Below, piece by piece: positions 26,833-35,125 of a stretch of DNA of 64,000 nt; the stretch's first letter is position 1; every line of letters starts with the position of its first letter. This DNA comes from Fibrobacter sp. UWR4. GTDB taxonomy: Bacteria > Fibrobacterota > Fibrobacteria > Fibrobacterales > Fibrobacteraceae. The position numbers were made by a program, and so were the translations under genes. The stretch spans positions 24,804 through 88,803 of the forward strand of contig NZ_QGDU01000015.1 in assembly GCF_003149045.1 (NCBI RefSeq), in the 5' to 3' direction. The notes beneath the pieces were generated by a model. It worked only from the letters and a program-made list of their open reading frames with translations, ran no database searches and was not told the origin of the DNA.

Positions 26833-28971
26833 TTAGTCTATTTCCACCTTAATATCTACGCCCGGGGCCCATGGCTTCGGGGCGTTTACGATTGGGCTTA
26901 AGATGCGGCGGACAAGGACCAGGTCCTTGGTCTTGACATAAAGTTTCGCCCAACGGACATTCTGGACCATAGAGATAAAGGCATCCACAGGCCCTAAGAC
27001 GAGTAGGGATTTTTCAGCTCGTAAGATTTGTTCCAGACGATTGACCGTAGCAGTCAGGAGAGATTCATCCTTACTGCCGCAACTGATTTCCACCAGTTTG
27101 CAGAACGGCGGATAGAATGCGTCCTGACGGTCCTGAACTTCCTTGGCCGCAAACCCTTCGAAATCGTGATGAACCGCAAACTGCATGACAGGTTCAGTCG
27201 GTTTCAATGTCTGGATGAAAACTTGTCCAGGAACATCTCCCGCGCGCCCCGCACGACCCGCCGTCTGGCTCAGCAACTGGTACATTTTCTCGCCGGAGCG
27301 GAAATCCGGAATTCCCAGGCCAGAGTCAGCGCCTACCACACCCACCAGGCGGACGCCCGGAAAGTCATGGCCCTTCGCCACCATCTGAGTCCCTATAAGG
27401 ATATTGTATTCCCGATTGCGGAAAGAGTCCAGAATCTTCTCGCTGGCCCCCACGTTCTGGGTAGTGTCACGGTCCATACGGATTACCTTGGCGCCGGCCA
27501 CCCACTCCTGGATTTCGTCTTCCAGCATTTCGATGGCACCGCCTACGAACTCATAAGTTTCCGCCCCACAGCTATGGCAGGGAGAATTCACCGGGTAAAG
27601 TCTCCCGCAGTAATGGCACATCAGGGAGCTGTACTGTTTGTGGTAAACCAGCGGGACATGGCAATCCTTACAGTAAAGAGTTTCGCCACATTCAGAACAA
27701 ACTCTTATTTTGGAATAACCGCGACGGTTCATCAGCACAATGGCCTGACCTCCTGCGGCAACACAATCCGTCAAGGCCTCTCGAAGTTGCGGAGACAGCA
27801 TGATGCCCTTCTGCTGGCGCATCTTGCACATATCCAGGATGCTCACCTGAGGCATAGGGGCCTGGGTTGCACGCTCCTTCAAGGTCAGGACTTTCAGGTT
27901 TCCAGCCTTGGCATTATTGTACGTCTCAAGACTTGGGGTAGCGCTACCTAAAACCACAAGCGCCCCGTGCCTGTAAGCCAGATGGAAAGCCAAGTCCCGG
28001 GTGTGGTACCGAGGCGCCGGATCCTGCTGCTTGAAGGAAGAGTCATGTTCCTCGTCAACAATCACCAGGTCAAAATCGAAGGGAGCGAGAATGGCACTGC
28101 GGGTTCCCAGCACCACCTGGGCGGAACCATCCATAATGGACACGTAGCCAGCACGTTTCTTCGGGCTGGACAAAGCCGAATGGAGCACCACTACGGGAAC
28201 CTGCAGGAAATTTTCAAATCGGGAAGCCGTCTGCGGTGTAAGGCCAATTTCCGGAACAAGAATGAGGACCCTTTTCCCGCGGGAAAGAGCCTCGTAGGCA
28301 AGTTCCTGATAGACACGGGTCTTGCCCGAGCCCGTCACACCGTGGAGCAATGTCCCGCGGAAACCGGTACCATCCAGATCAGCAACCAGGGATTGCAGTG
28401 CATTCTTTTGTTCTAAAGTCAAGGGAGGCAAATCCTCAGGACGAGGCGGCAACCCACACGTCATGCCGGACCTTGTCATGCCGAACTCGTTTCGGCATCG
28501 GCTCTCTTGTGCAAGGGCAGTCTCTGCGTCAGCAATGTTTTGGCATCGGCAGTCCTGTTCCGCGTTCTCTCTAGCGGCATACGCTTCCAGAAACCTTTCG
28601 AAATCTGCCGGCCAGAAGACAAAGAGCGCCTTCATGGGAGTGCTTATATAATAACTGGCAGTCCATTCCAGATTCTCCATATACCTTTCGGAAAAAGAAA
28701 ACCCGGACTGATGGGGCATCGCCAATCGCACGTCAAAACTGGGACGTTCCCAATGGACCTTGGAAACGACGGCAAGGGCAGGCTTTTTACGGGTTGCAAA
28801 CTGAACCCACACCAGATTGCCTCGTCGCATCTCCACCCCCTGGGGCACCCCATAGGTGTAAACCGCAGGCGCCATGGGGATATAGACTTCGCAAAACTGC
28901 GTGAGAGTCGCAGACTTTACCTTCGTCTTTATTTCCTCCGGCGGAATGATTTTGGGGATGCGTTTTGCCAT
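26833..28971 (-). CDS. priA: Primosomal helicase PriA, with a repeat-derived insertion
   Basis: Replication-restart 3'-5' DNA helicase, 712 aa. It has the N-terminal DNA-binding domain (VYIPMAPAVYTYGVP), Walker A GVTGSGKT (about 209-216), Walker B DEEH (about 304), two four-Cys zinc-binding clusters (CSECGETLYCKDC and CHYCG...CHSCG) and helicase motifs V/VI (GTQMVAKGHDFPGV, QTAGRAGRAG). Residues about 135-172, between the DNA-binding and helicase domains, are not conserved-looking and include RNEFGMTRSGMT, encoded by a dispersed palindromic repeat (28475-28499). The frame is preserved. There is no Shine-Dalgarno; TATCTTTG lies 6 nt before the ATG. Confidence 0.95.
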   Translation of the reverse strand: MAKRIPKIIPPEEIKTKVKSATLTQFCEVYIPMAPAVYTYGVPQGVEMRRGNLVWVQFATRKKPALAVVSKVHWERPSFDVRLAMPHQSGFSFSERYMENLEWTASYYISTPMKALFVFWPADFERFLEAYAARENAEQDCRCQNIADAETALAQESRCRNEFGMTRSGMTCGLPPRPEDLPPLTLEQKNALQSLVADLDGTGFRGTLLHGVTGSGKTRVYQELAYEALSRGKRVLILVPEIGLTPQTASRFENFLQVPVVVLHSALSSPKKRAGYVSIMDGSAQVVLGTRSAILAPFDFDLVIVDEEHDSSFKQQDPAPRYHTRDLAFHLAYRHGALVVLGSATPSLETYNNAKAGNLKVLTLKERATQAPMPQVSILDMCKMRQQKGIMLSPQLREALTDCVAAGGQAIVLMNRRGYSKIRVCSECGETLYCKDCHVPLVYHKQYSSLMCHYCGRLYPVNSPCHSCGAETYEFVGGAIEMLEDEIQEWVAGAKVIRMDRDTTQNVGASEKILDSFRNREYNILIGTQMVAKGHDFPGVRLVGVVGADSGLGIPDFRSGEKMYQLLSQTAGRAGRAGDVPGQVFIQTLKPTEPVMQFAVHHDFEGFAAKEVQDRQDAFYPPFCKLVEISCGSKDESLLTATVNRLEQILRAEKSLLVLGPVDAFISMVQNVRWAKLYVKTKDLVLVRRILSPIVNAPKPWAPGVDIKVEID
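28475..28499. repeat. Palindromic repeat within priA
   Basis: GTCATGCCGAACTCGTTTCGGCATC: arms TGCCGAA and TTCGGCA around the loop CTCGT (ACGAG on the other strand). A related hairpin with the same inner GAA-ACGAG-TTC and different outer stem lies at 54704-54724. A partial second copy of the left arm (GTCATGCCGGAC) begins at about 28460. Confidence 0.8.
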
Positions 28972-28977
28972 AGGGGC

Positions 28978-28984
28978 AAAGATA
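28978..28984 (-). promoter_or_regulatory. TATCTTT element 6 nt before the priA ATG
   Basis: The minus strand reads TATCTTT-GCCCCT-ATG. There is no Shine-Dalgarno. It matches the arrangement before several other genes here, suggesting a leaderless mRNA. Confidence 0.5.
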
Positions 28985-29029
28985 GTTAAACCCGCCCCCC
29001 AAATTCCCCTAAAAACCGATTTTTTTTGG

Positions 29030-29060
29030 TTGACAAAATATTTTTTAATTAGATTATGTT
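29030..29060 (+). promoter_or_regulatory. Promoter of the DUF349 gene
   Basis: A perfect TTGACA (29030-29035) is followed by ATTATG (29053-29058, 17-bp spacer) or TATGTT (29055-29060, 19 bp) in an AT-rich stretch. GGAG at 29094-29097 provides the ribosome site. Confidence 0.6.
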
Positions 29061-29105
29061 ATATAGACCTGATACCATGGTCTACCTACCTATTGGAGAT
29101 TTTTT

Positions 29106-32006
29106 ATGAGCCTTTTTGATTTTGTGAAACCGAACTGGAAAAAGTCCGACCCCTCCGTACGTGCTGCCGCCGTAGAAAAGGAAGTCAGCGATCAGAGTAT
29201 CATCGAAACTCTGGCCAGTTCCGATCCTGATGTAAAAGTTCGTACCGCAGCCGTCAAGAAAGTTGCAAGCCTCAAGGTGCTGAAGGCAATTTCCTCCAAC
29301 GACAGCGACGAAAGCGTCAAGACCCTGGCCAAGAACCGCTACCAGGATGAAGCATACAAGAAGCTCAAGAACCTTAAGGACGTCGCCGGCGAAGACCTGG
29401 ACCTGCTGAACGACCTGAAGGAAACCCATTTTGCAGATGACCTGCTGAAGAACAACACTACTTGCGAAGCAATCCGCAAGGTCCTGGTTGAAGCATGCAA
29501 GAAGGCTAGCATCCTGGCAGGTGTTGCCACCCGTGACGCAAGCGAAGCAATCGCAACCATCGCCGCAAAGAAGGTGGACTCCGATGCTCTGATGGCCGAC
29601 ATCGCCAAGAATTCCAAGCACATTTCCGTACGTAAGCTGGTCTCCGACAAGATCCGCGCCAAGAAGGAAGCAGAAGACGGCGGCAAGAAGGCCGCAGCCC
29701 TCCTGGCAGGCAAGCAGGACGCACTTCTCGGTCAGGCACACCACCTGGCAGCCCAGAAGGATCCCCTCGCAGTAAAGGACCAGTTCGACAACCTCATGGC
29801 AGAAGCCCGCGCTCTCGGCATGGGCGACAAGCAGGCTGCACTGGACGAAGTTTACGCAAGCTTTAACAAGTTCTGCGACGAAGCAAACGCAGAAAAGATT
29901 GCAGCCGAAAAGGCTGCTGCAGAAAAGGCCGCAAAGATTGCCGCCATGACTGCAGGTCTGGAAGAACTGGAACAGCTCATTTCCGATAGCAAGGTGGCCG
30001 ACAACGCCCAGCGCGTTGACGAAATCGTCGCACTCTGGAATGACGGCAAGTCCATCATGGACGCAAGCCTGATCAAGCGCTACAACAACGCCTTCTTCAA
30101 GGTTCAGGAAATCCAGAAGCCCGTAGTCGTAGAAGTTTCCGAAGGCGAAACCGCCGATGAATCCGCCCGTCCGGAACTGCTGGAACGTCTGCAGACTCTG
30201 GCCGATACCGACGTCAACGAAAGCACCGGCAAGTATCTCCACGCCATCGTCCGCGAATGGGAAAAGCTTCCCCTGCTGGAAGGCGAAGATCCGACCCTCC
30301 AGAGCTACAACGCCATTAGGAACAAACTATCCGAAAAGATTGCAGCCTTTACCGAAAGAGCCCAGAAGCTGGTGGAAGAAAATTCCGCGAAGCTCCGCGC
30401 CATCATCGACAAGGTCAAATCCTTCGACGAAAACGAAGACTTCCGCGAACTGAACAAGAAGGTTCGTGAATGCTACAACCAGTGGAAGGAAATCGTTGGC
30501 GAACAGAAGTTCAAGTATCACGACCTGTGGCAGGAATACAAGGCTGCCACTAGCCGCTTCCAGGAAATGCAGCAGTGGGAAAACTGGCGTAACGAACAGG
30601 CCCGCGACGAACTGCTTGCAGAAATGGATTCCATGACTAAGGAAGAACCCAGCCAGGCTCTTCTGAACAAGCTCCGTGAAATTTCCAACCGCTGGAAGGA
30701 AATCGGTCCTATCTCCGCTGCAAAGCTCCAGGAATACCGCGACCACTTCCAGGGCAACTACGAAAAGATTAAGGAAAAGTGCGCACCCTTCATTGAAGAA
30801 ATGAACGCCGAACGCATCAAGAACCTCGCCGACAAGGAAGCCATCTGCGCCAAGATCGAAGAACTGGTCAACAATGCAGAAATCTTCTGGAAGGACAAGT
30901 TCAAGACCATGCAGGAACTCCAGGAAAGCTGGAAGAACATCGGCATGGTTCCTAAGGAAAATGTCGCCGCCCTGACGGAACGTTTCAAGGCAGCAGCAAA
31001 CGCATTCTACGCCCAGCACAAGGAAAACCTGAAGGCCGAAGATGTTTCCCGCGAAGCCAACTACGAAAAGAAGGTGGCTCTCTGCATGGAAGCCGAAGCC
31101 ATTCAGGAATCCAGCGACTGGAACGCAACTTCCAGCAAGCTGAAGCAGCTCCAGGACGCATGGAAGGCAACGGGTCCCGTACCCAAGAGCAAGTCCGACG
31201 AAATCTGGACTCGTTTCCGTACCGCTTGCGACGCCTTCTTCGAAAAGAAGCGCGCCCACTTCGAAGAAATGGACGCCTCCAAGCAGAAGAATCTGGACGC
31301 CAAGAATGAAGTCTGCGCCAAGTTGGAAGCCATGGAAGCAGCAGCCCAGGGTTCCCTCGAAGAACTCAAGGCCATGGAATCCGAATTCAAGTCCCTGGGC
31401 ATGGTCCCCAAGGAAGCCATCGAAACCGTTAGCGAACGCTTCAACACCATCTACAACAAGATTCTCGCCCGCCTTGCCAGCGCAGACGCAGCCTTGACTG
31501 CTGCACTTGCCGAAGTGAAGACCAAGAAGCTTGAAATGATCGACAAGGTCAAGGAATTTGCAGAAAGCGCCGGCTCCAACCAGCTGGCTGATGCCGTCCG
31601 CGAAATCCAGAAGGAATGGCGCGAAATCGGTTCCTGCGGTGCAGAAGATTCCGCACTCTACAAGACCTTCCGCGAAGCCTGCGATGACTTCTTTACCCGC
31701 CGTCGCGACCAGCTGGACATTCAGGAACAGGCCCGCCAGAACAACCTTCAGAAGAAGCTTTTGCTCTGCGAACAGGCTGAAGAACTGCTGAACGACCTGA
31801 GCGAAGCTACTGTAGGCGCTTCCATGAACAAGGTGAAGCATCTGCGTCGCCTCTGGAAGGAAGTGGGCGCAGTTCCTCGTGAACATTCCGAAAAGACCTG
31901 GCAGCGCTTCAACACCGCCTGCGACAAGGTTTTCGCATTCGGCCGCAAGGACGAACCCAAGCCCGCCGAAACGGAGGCTCCTGCCGAAGCACCGGCTGCA
32001 GAATAA
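29106..32006 (+). CDS. Large DUF349 coiled-coil repeat protein
   Basis: Cytoplasmic protein of 966 aa without signal peptide. The first 90 residues look like short HEAT-type helical repeats (VRAAAVEKEVSDQSIIETLASSDPDVKVRTAAV). From about residue 350 the DUF349 unit repeats at least six times, recognisable by W-K-E/N-I-G...P...W/Y-x-R-F-x-x-A-x-D-x-F (WKEIGPIS, WKNIGMVP, WKATGPVP, FKSLGMVP, WREIGSCG, WKEVGAVP). It is very rich in Lys, Glu and Ala and has an acidic Pro/Ala tail. DUF349 proteins are widespread in Bacteroidota-related phyla without a settled function. It has a strong promoter and a terminator, is monocistronic, and uses optimal-looking codons, suggesting high expression. Confidence 0.92.
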   Translation: MSLFDFVKPNWKKSDPSVRAAAVEKEVSDQSIIETLASSDPDVKVRTAAVKKVASLKVLKAISSNDSDESVKTLAKNRYQDEAYKKLKNLKDVAGEDLDLLNDLKETHFADDLLKNNTTCEAIRKVLVEACKKASILAGVATRDASEAIATIAAKKVDSDALMADIAKNSKHISVRKLVSDKIRAKKEAEDGGKKAAALLAGKQDALLGQAHHLAAQKDPLAVKDQFDNLMAEARALGMGDKQAALDEVYASFNKFCDEANAEKIAAEKAAAEKAAKIAAMTAGLEELEQLISDSKVADNAQRVDEIVALWNDGKSIMDASLIKRYNNAFFKVQEIQKPVVVEVSEGETADESARPELLERLQTLADTDVNESTGKYLHAIVREWEKLPLLEGEDPTLQSYNAIRNKLSEKIAAFTERAQKLVEENSAKLRAIIDKVKSFDENEDFRELNKKVRECYNQWKEIVGEQKFKYHDLWQEYKAATSRFQEMQQWENWRNEQARDELLAEMDSMTKEEPSQALLNKLREISNRWKEIGPISAAKLQEYRDHFQGNYEKIKEKCAPFIEEMNAERIKNLADKEAICAKIEELVNNAEIFWKDKFKTMQELQESWKNIGMVPKENVAALTERFKAAANAFYAQHKENLKAEDVSREANYEKKVALCMEAEAIQESSDWNATSSKLKQLQDAWKATGPVPKSKSDEIWTRFRTACDAFFEKKRAHFEEMDASKQKNLDAKNEVCAKLEAMEAAAQGSLEELKAMESEFKSLGMVPKEAIETVSERFNTIYNKILARLASADAALTAALAEVKTKKLEMIDKVKEFAESAGSNQLADAVREIQKEWREIGSCGAEDSALYKTFREACDDFFTRRRDQLDIQEQARQNNLQKKLLLCEQAEELLNDLSEATVGASMNKVKHLRRLWKEVGAVPREHSEKTWQRFNTACDKVFAFGRKDEPKPAETEAPAEAPAAE

Positions 32007-32007
32007 C

Positions 32008-32041
32008 GTCATCCTGAGCGGCAACGCCGCGAAGGATCCAG
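32008..32041. repeat. Dispersed GTCATCCTGAGC...GGATCCAG repeat
   Basis: An intergenic copy of the GTCATCCTGAGCG-(variable)-CGAAGGATCCAG family; the centre has GGC-AAC-GCC. Another copy lies inside a gene at 57085-57124. Confidence 0.8.
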
Positions 32042-32060
32042 GGACGATCTAATAAACGAA

Positions 32061-32090
32061 ATACGTTCTTTTTAAGAACGTATTTTTTTA
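32061..32090 (+). terminator. Rho-independent terminator after the DUF349 gene
   Basis: A perfect 10-bp stem ATACGTTCTT / AAGAACGTAT (32061-32070 and 32074-32083), TTT loop, then TTTTTTA. It reaches to 12 bases before the tsaC start, so the next promoter is built into its T-tail. Confidence 0.93.
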
Positions 32091-32095
32091 TCTTT
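32089..32095 (+). promoter_or_regulatory. TATCTTT element 6 nt before the tsaC ATG
   Basis: TATCTTT-AGCGTC-ATG, immediately after the terminator T-run. There is no Shine-Dalgarno, and the preceding terminator means a promoter must exist in this short interval, which makes a leaderless start likely. Confidence 0.6.
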
Positions 32096-32101
32096 AGCGT
32101 C

Positions 32102-33064
32102 ATGAAATTTCCTCCTTGGACATCGGTTGACGAAGCGGCCCGCTTACTTGCGGACGGCCAGGTTGTGGCAATCCCTACAGAAACAGTTTATGGCCTTGCA
32201 GGTAACGCCTACGAGCCTAAGGCACTGGCTCAGATTTTCGCCATCAAGGAACGTCCCACGTTCGACCCCCTGATTGTCCATATCTGCCATATTGACCAGC
32301 TAAAGGACATCGCCAAGGATATTCCCGAAGCCGCCTACAAGTTGGCGGAAGCCTACTGGCCCGGCCCCATGACGCTGATCCTTCCCAAGAAGGACTGCAT
32401 CCCGGACCTGTGTACCAGCGCATTGCCCTCCGTGGCAGTACGTTTCCCGGCACACCCTGTAGCTCAGGAAATCATCCGCAAGGCAGGCGTCCCTCTGGCA
32501 GCCCCCAGCGCAAACCTCTTTAAGCACGTAAGTCCCACAACAGCCAAGCATGTCGCCGACCAGCTGGCAGACCGCGGGCTTGCAGGCATTGTAGATGGCG
32601 GCCCCTGCGATGTAGGTGTGGAAAGTTCCATCATCTCTCTTACGGGCGAAATTCCCACGGTGCTTCGCCCCGGTGCAATTACCCCCGAAATGGTAGAGAA
32701 GGTTCTTGGTCAGGTGGCTATCAAGGAATCAACCTCTAAGCCGGGCCAGCCCATGGCCGCCCCCGGCCAGTGCGACACCCACTATCGCCCTCAGGTACCT
32801 TTGTATTACGGAGTCGTTCCCGAAGGAACAAAGCTGCCGGAAAACACCGTCCGTATCGCCTTTGGCAAAACGGAAGGCCCTGTTCCCGCTACGTTGAATC
32901 TTTCTGAATCGGGCGACATGCTGGAAGCAACCGCCAAGCTGTACGCCTACATGCACGACCTGGACCTCCCTCAGTATCAGCTGATCCTGGTGGACCCAAT
33001 CCCCAATGTGGGCGTGGGCATGGCCCTGAATGACCGCCTCAAGAGAGCAAGCATCAAGCTATAA
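32102..33064 (+). CDS. tsaC: L-threonylcarbamoyladenylate synthase (Sua5/TsaC type)
   Basis: Makes threonylcarbamoyl-AMP from threonine, bicarbonate and ATP for t6A37 tRNA modification. 320 aa is the long Sua5 form. The YrdC domain (1-200) has VVAIPTETVYGLAGNA, FAIKERPTFDPLIVH, PGPMTLIL, VAVRFPAHP and PLAAPSANLFKHVSPT. A linker (PGQCDTHYRP) leads to the C-terminal Sua5 domain (about 235-320), which is less conserved here. There is no Shine-Dalgarno, and a TATCTTT element lies 6 nt upstream. Confidence 0.95.
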   Translation: MKFPPWTSVDEAARLLADGQVVAIPTETVYGLAGNAYEPKALAQIFAIKERPTFDPLIVHICHIDQLKDIAKDIPEAAYKLAEAYWPGPMTLILPKKDCIPDLCTSALPSVAVRFPAHPVAQEIIRKAGVPLAAPSANLFKHVSPTTAKHVADQLADRGLAGIVDGGPCDVGVESSIISLTGEIPTVLRPGAITPEMVEKVLGQVAIKESTSKPGQPMAAPGQCDTHYRPQVPLYYGVVPEGTKLPENTVRIAFGKTEGPVPATLNLSESGDMLEATAKLYAYMHDLDLPQYQLILVDPIPNVGVGMALNDRLKRASIKL

Positions 33065-33091
33065 TTGCACATTCGTGCACCAAATTTTTGT

Positions 33092-33151
33092 TATATTTTA
33101 TTTCAGTGGCTTCATGACACAAAAGTGACATGAAAAAATTGTACTTTTGTG
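33092..33151 (+). promoter_or_regulatory. parE promoter and leader inverted repeats
   Basis: TATATTTT (33092-33099) is a -10/-7-like element. Downstream lie two overlapping inverted repeats: TCATGACAC-AAAA-GTGACATGA (33112-33133, one mismatch) and CACAAAAGT / ACTTTTGTG (33118-33126 and 33143-33151, perfect). They can form alternative RNA hairpins in the leader or be an operator. Confidence 0.5.
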
Positions 33152-33199
33152 GAAAATTTTTGATTTGTTGAATAAGCAACCTAAAGAGTTCTGATTTTT

Positions 33200-35044
33200 A
33201 TGGCAGCTAGCAATTATACAGACGACAGCATTAGAACACTGGAATGGAACGAACATATCCGCGAACGTCCGGGTATGTACATCGGTAAGCTTGGCGATGG
33301 CCAGAGCCCCGACGACGGTATTTACGTTCTCGTCAAGGAAATTATCGACAACTCCATCGACGAATTCGTCATGGGCGCCGGTAAGAAAGTCATTATCGAT
33401 ATTGAAGATCACTTTGCCCGCATCCGCGACTTCGGCCGTGGCATTCCTCTGGGCAAGGTCATTGACTGCGTCAGCAAGATTAACACCGGTGGTAAGTACG
33501 ACTCCGACGCCTTCCAGAAGTCCGTGGGTATGAACGGTGTGGGTACCAAGGCGGTAAACGCCCTTTCCACCAAGTTCATCGTCAAGAGTTTCCGTGACGG
33601 CCGTTGCAAGGAAGCCGAATTCAGCAAGGGCGTCCTGGTCCGCGAAGAAAAGGAATGCAACACCACCGAAAAGAACGGTACCGAAATCTACTTCGAACCG
33701 GACGCAAACATTTTCAAGAACTTCAGGTTCCTTCCTGCCTATATGGAAGAAAAGGTGTGGAACTACGCCTACCTGAACAACGGTCTTTCCCTCATCATGA
33801 ACGGCAAGACCTACGTGAGCCCCAACGGTCTTCTGGATTTGCTCCAGAAGCATGTGGATGATTCCATCCGCTACCCGGTGGCACACTTCAAGCAGAACGA
33901 CATTGAAATCGCATTTACCCACGGAAACCAGTACGGCGAACATTACTACAGCTTCGTCAACGGCCAGTACACCACACAGGGTGGTACTCACCAGCAGGCT
34001 TTCCGCGAAGGTATCGTCAAGGGCGCCCGCGACTTCTTCAAGAAGGACCTGGACCCCTCCGACGTTCGCAACTGCATTATCGGCGCCATTTCCGTCCGTA
34101 TTCAGGAACCGGTGTTCGAATCCCAGACCAAGACCAAGCTGGGTAGCACCACCACTGCACCGGGCGGCGCTCAGCTCCGTACCTGGATCGTGGATTACGT
34201 TTCCCGCGAAATGGACAACTACCTCCATAAGAATCCGGAAACCGCCAAGGCCCTTCAGGATCGCATTACCCAGAACGAACGTGAACGCAAGGAAATTGCG
34301 GGCATCAAGAAACTGGCTAACGAACGTGCCAAGAAGGCAAACCTTCACAACCGCAAGCTTCGCGACTGCAAGATCCACCTGACCGACGTAAAGAATCCCC
34401 TGAACAAGGAATCCATGATCTTTATTACCGAAGGTGACTCTGCATCCGGTTCCATCACCAAGGCACGTAACGTGCAGACCCAGGCGGTGTTCAGCCTTCG
34501 CGGTAAGCCGCTGAACAGTTTCGGCCTCACCAAGAAGGTGGTTTACGAAAACGAAGAATTCAACCTGTTGCAGAGCGCCCTGGATATCGAAAACGGTCTG
34601 GAAGACTTGCGCTACGACAAGGTGATTATCGCAACCGATGCCGATGTGGACGGCATGCATATCCGTCTGCTTCTCATGACCTTCTTCCTGCAGTTCTTCC
34701 CGGAACTGGTGGAACAGAAGCACCTGTTCATCCTTCAGACTCCGCTGTTCCGTGTCCGCAACAAGCAGGTCACCAAGTACTGCTACGACGAAGTGGAACG
34801 TGACAAGGCCGCCAAGGAAATCGGAAAAACCGGTCTGGAAATCACCCGATTCAAAGGTCTTGGCGAAATCAGTCCGGAAGAATTCGGACAGTTCATTGGC
34901 GAAGACATGCGTCTGGAAACGGTCATCCTCCCGCCGGATGCAAACTTCAGCAAGATGCTTGCCTACTACATGGGAGCCAACACTCCCCAGCGTCAGGACC
35001 ACATCGTGGCAAACCTCCGCGCAGAGGCAGTAGAAGAACTGTAA
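33200..35044 (+). CDS. parE: DNA topoisomerase IV subunit B (ParE/GyrB-type ATPase subunit)
   Basis: ATPase/TOPRIM subunit of a type IIA topoisomerase, 614 aa. The GHKL ATPase has [10 protein letters not shown] (Asn51 binds Mg-ATP), [12 protein letters not shown] and [14 protein letters not shown] transducer domain follows. TOPRIM has TEGDSASGS (about 409) and [12 protein letters not shown], and the C-terminal block has [13 protein letters not shown]. The short length without the long GyrB insert, and the close match to the Bacteroidota type, favour ParE over GyrB. No parC follows: the next gene is an unrelated membrane protein, so the A subunit must be elsewhere. Confidence 0.9.
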   Translation: MAASNYTDDSIRTLEWNEHIRERPGMYIGKLGDGQSPDDGIYVLVKEIIDNSIDEFVMGAGKKVIIDIEDHFARIRDFGRGIPLGKVIDCVSKINTGGKYDSDAFQKSVGMNGVGTKAVNALSTKFIVKSFRDGRCKEAEFSKGVLVREEKECNTTEKNGTEIYFEPDANIFKNFRFLPAYMEEKVWNYAYLNNGLSLIMNGKTYVSPNGLLDLLQKHVDDSIRYPVAHFKQNDIEIAFTHGNQYGEHYYSFVNGQYTTQGGTHQQAFREGIVKGARDFFKKDLDPSDVRNCIIGAISVRIQEPVFESQTKTKLGSTTTAPGGAQLRTWIVDYVSREMDNYLHKNPETAKALQDRITQNERERKEIAGIKKLANERAKKANLHNRKLRDCKIHLTDVKNPLNKESMIFITEGDSASGSITKARNVQTQAVFSLRGKPLNSFGLTKKVVYENEEFNLLQSALDIENGLEDLRYDKVIIATDADVDGMHIRLLLMTFFLQFFPELVEQKHLFILQTPLFRVRNKQVTKYCYDEVERDKAAKEIGKTGLEITRFKGLGEISPEEFGQFIGEDMRLETVILPPDANFSKMLAYYMGANTPQRQDHIVANLRAEAVEEL

Positions 35045-35093
35045 TCCGGCAGAGAGATTGGTCTTGTTAGGCCATCCCGCAATTTTATATTTT

Positions 35094-35124
35094 CCCTTAA
35101 GAACAGCGTTCTTGAGGGATTTTT
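35094..35124 (+). terminator. Terminator hairpin overlapping the next gene's ribosome site
   Basis: An 11-bp stem CCCTTAAGAAC / GTTCTTGAGGG (one G-T pair) with loop AGC, then ATTTTTT. The distal arm holds GAGGG, the only Shine-Dalgarno of the gene whose ATG follows at 35126. TATATT at 35086-35091 could start transcription inside the stem, which would free the site. Confidence 0.85.
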
Positions 35125-35125
35125 T

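Noticed and set aside
27028..27951. 307-codon plus-strand frame opposite priA
   Set aside because: Shadow; the minus strand carries all PriA helicase and zinc motifs.
33098..35002. 634-codon minus-strand frame opposite parE
   Set aside because: Shadow of parE; the conserved topoisomerase motifs are on the plus strand.
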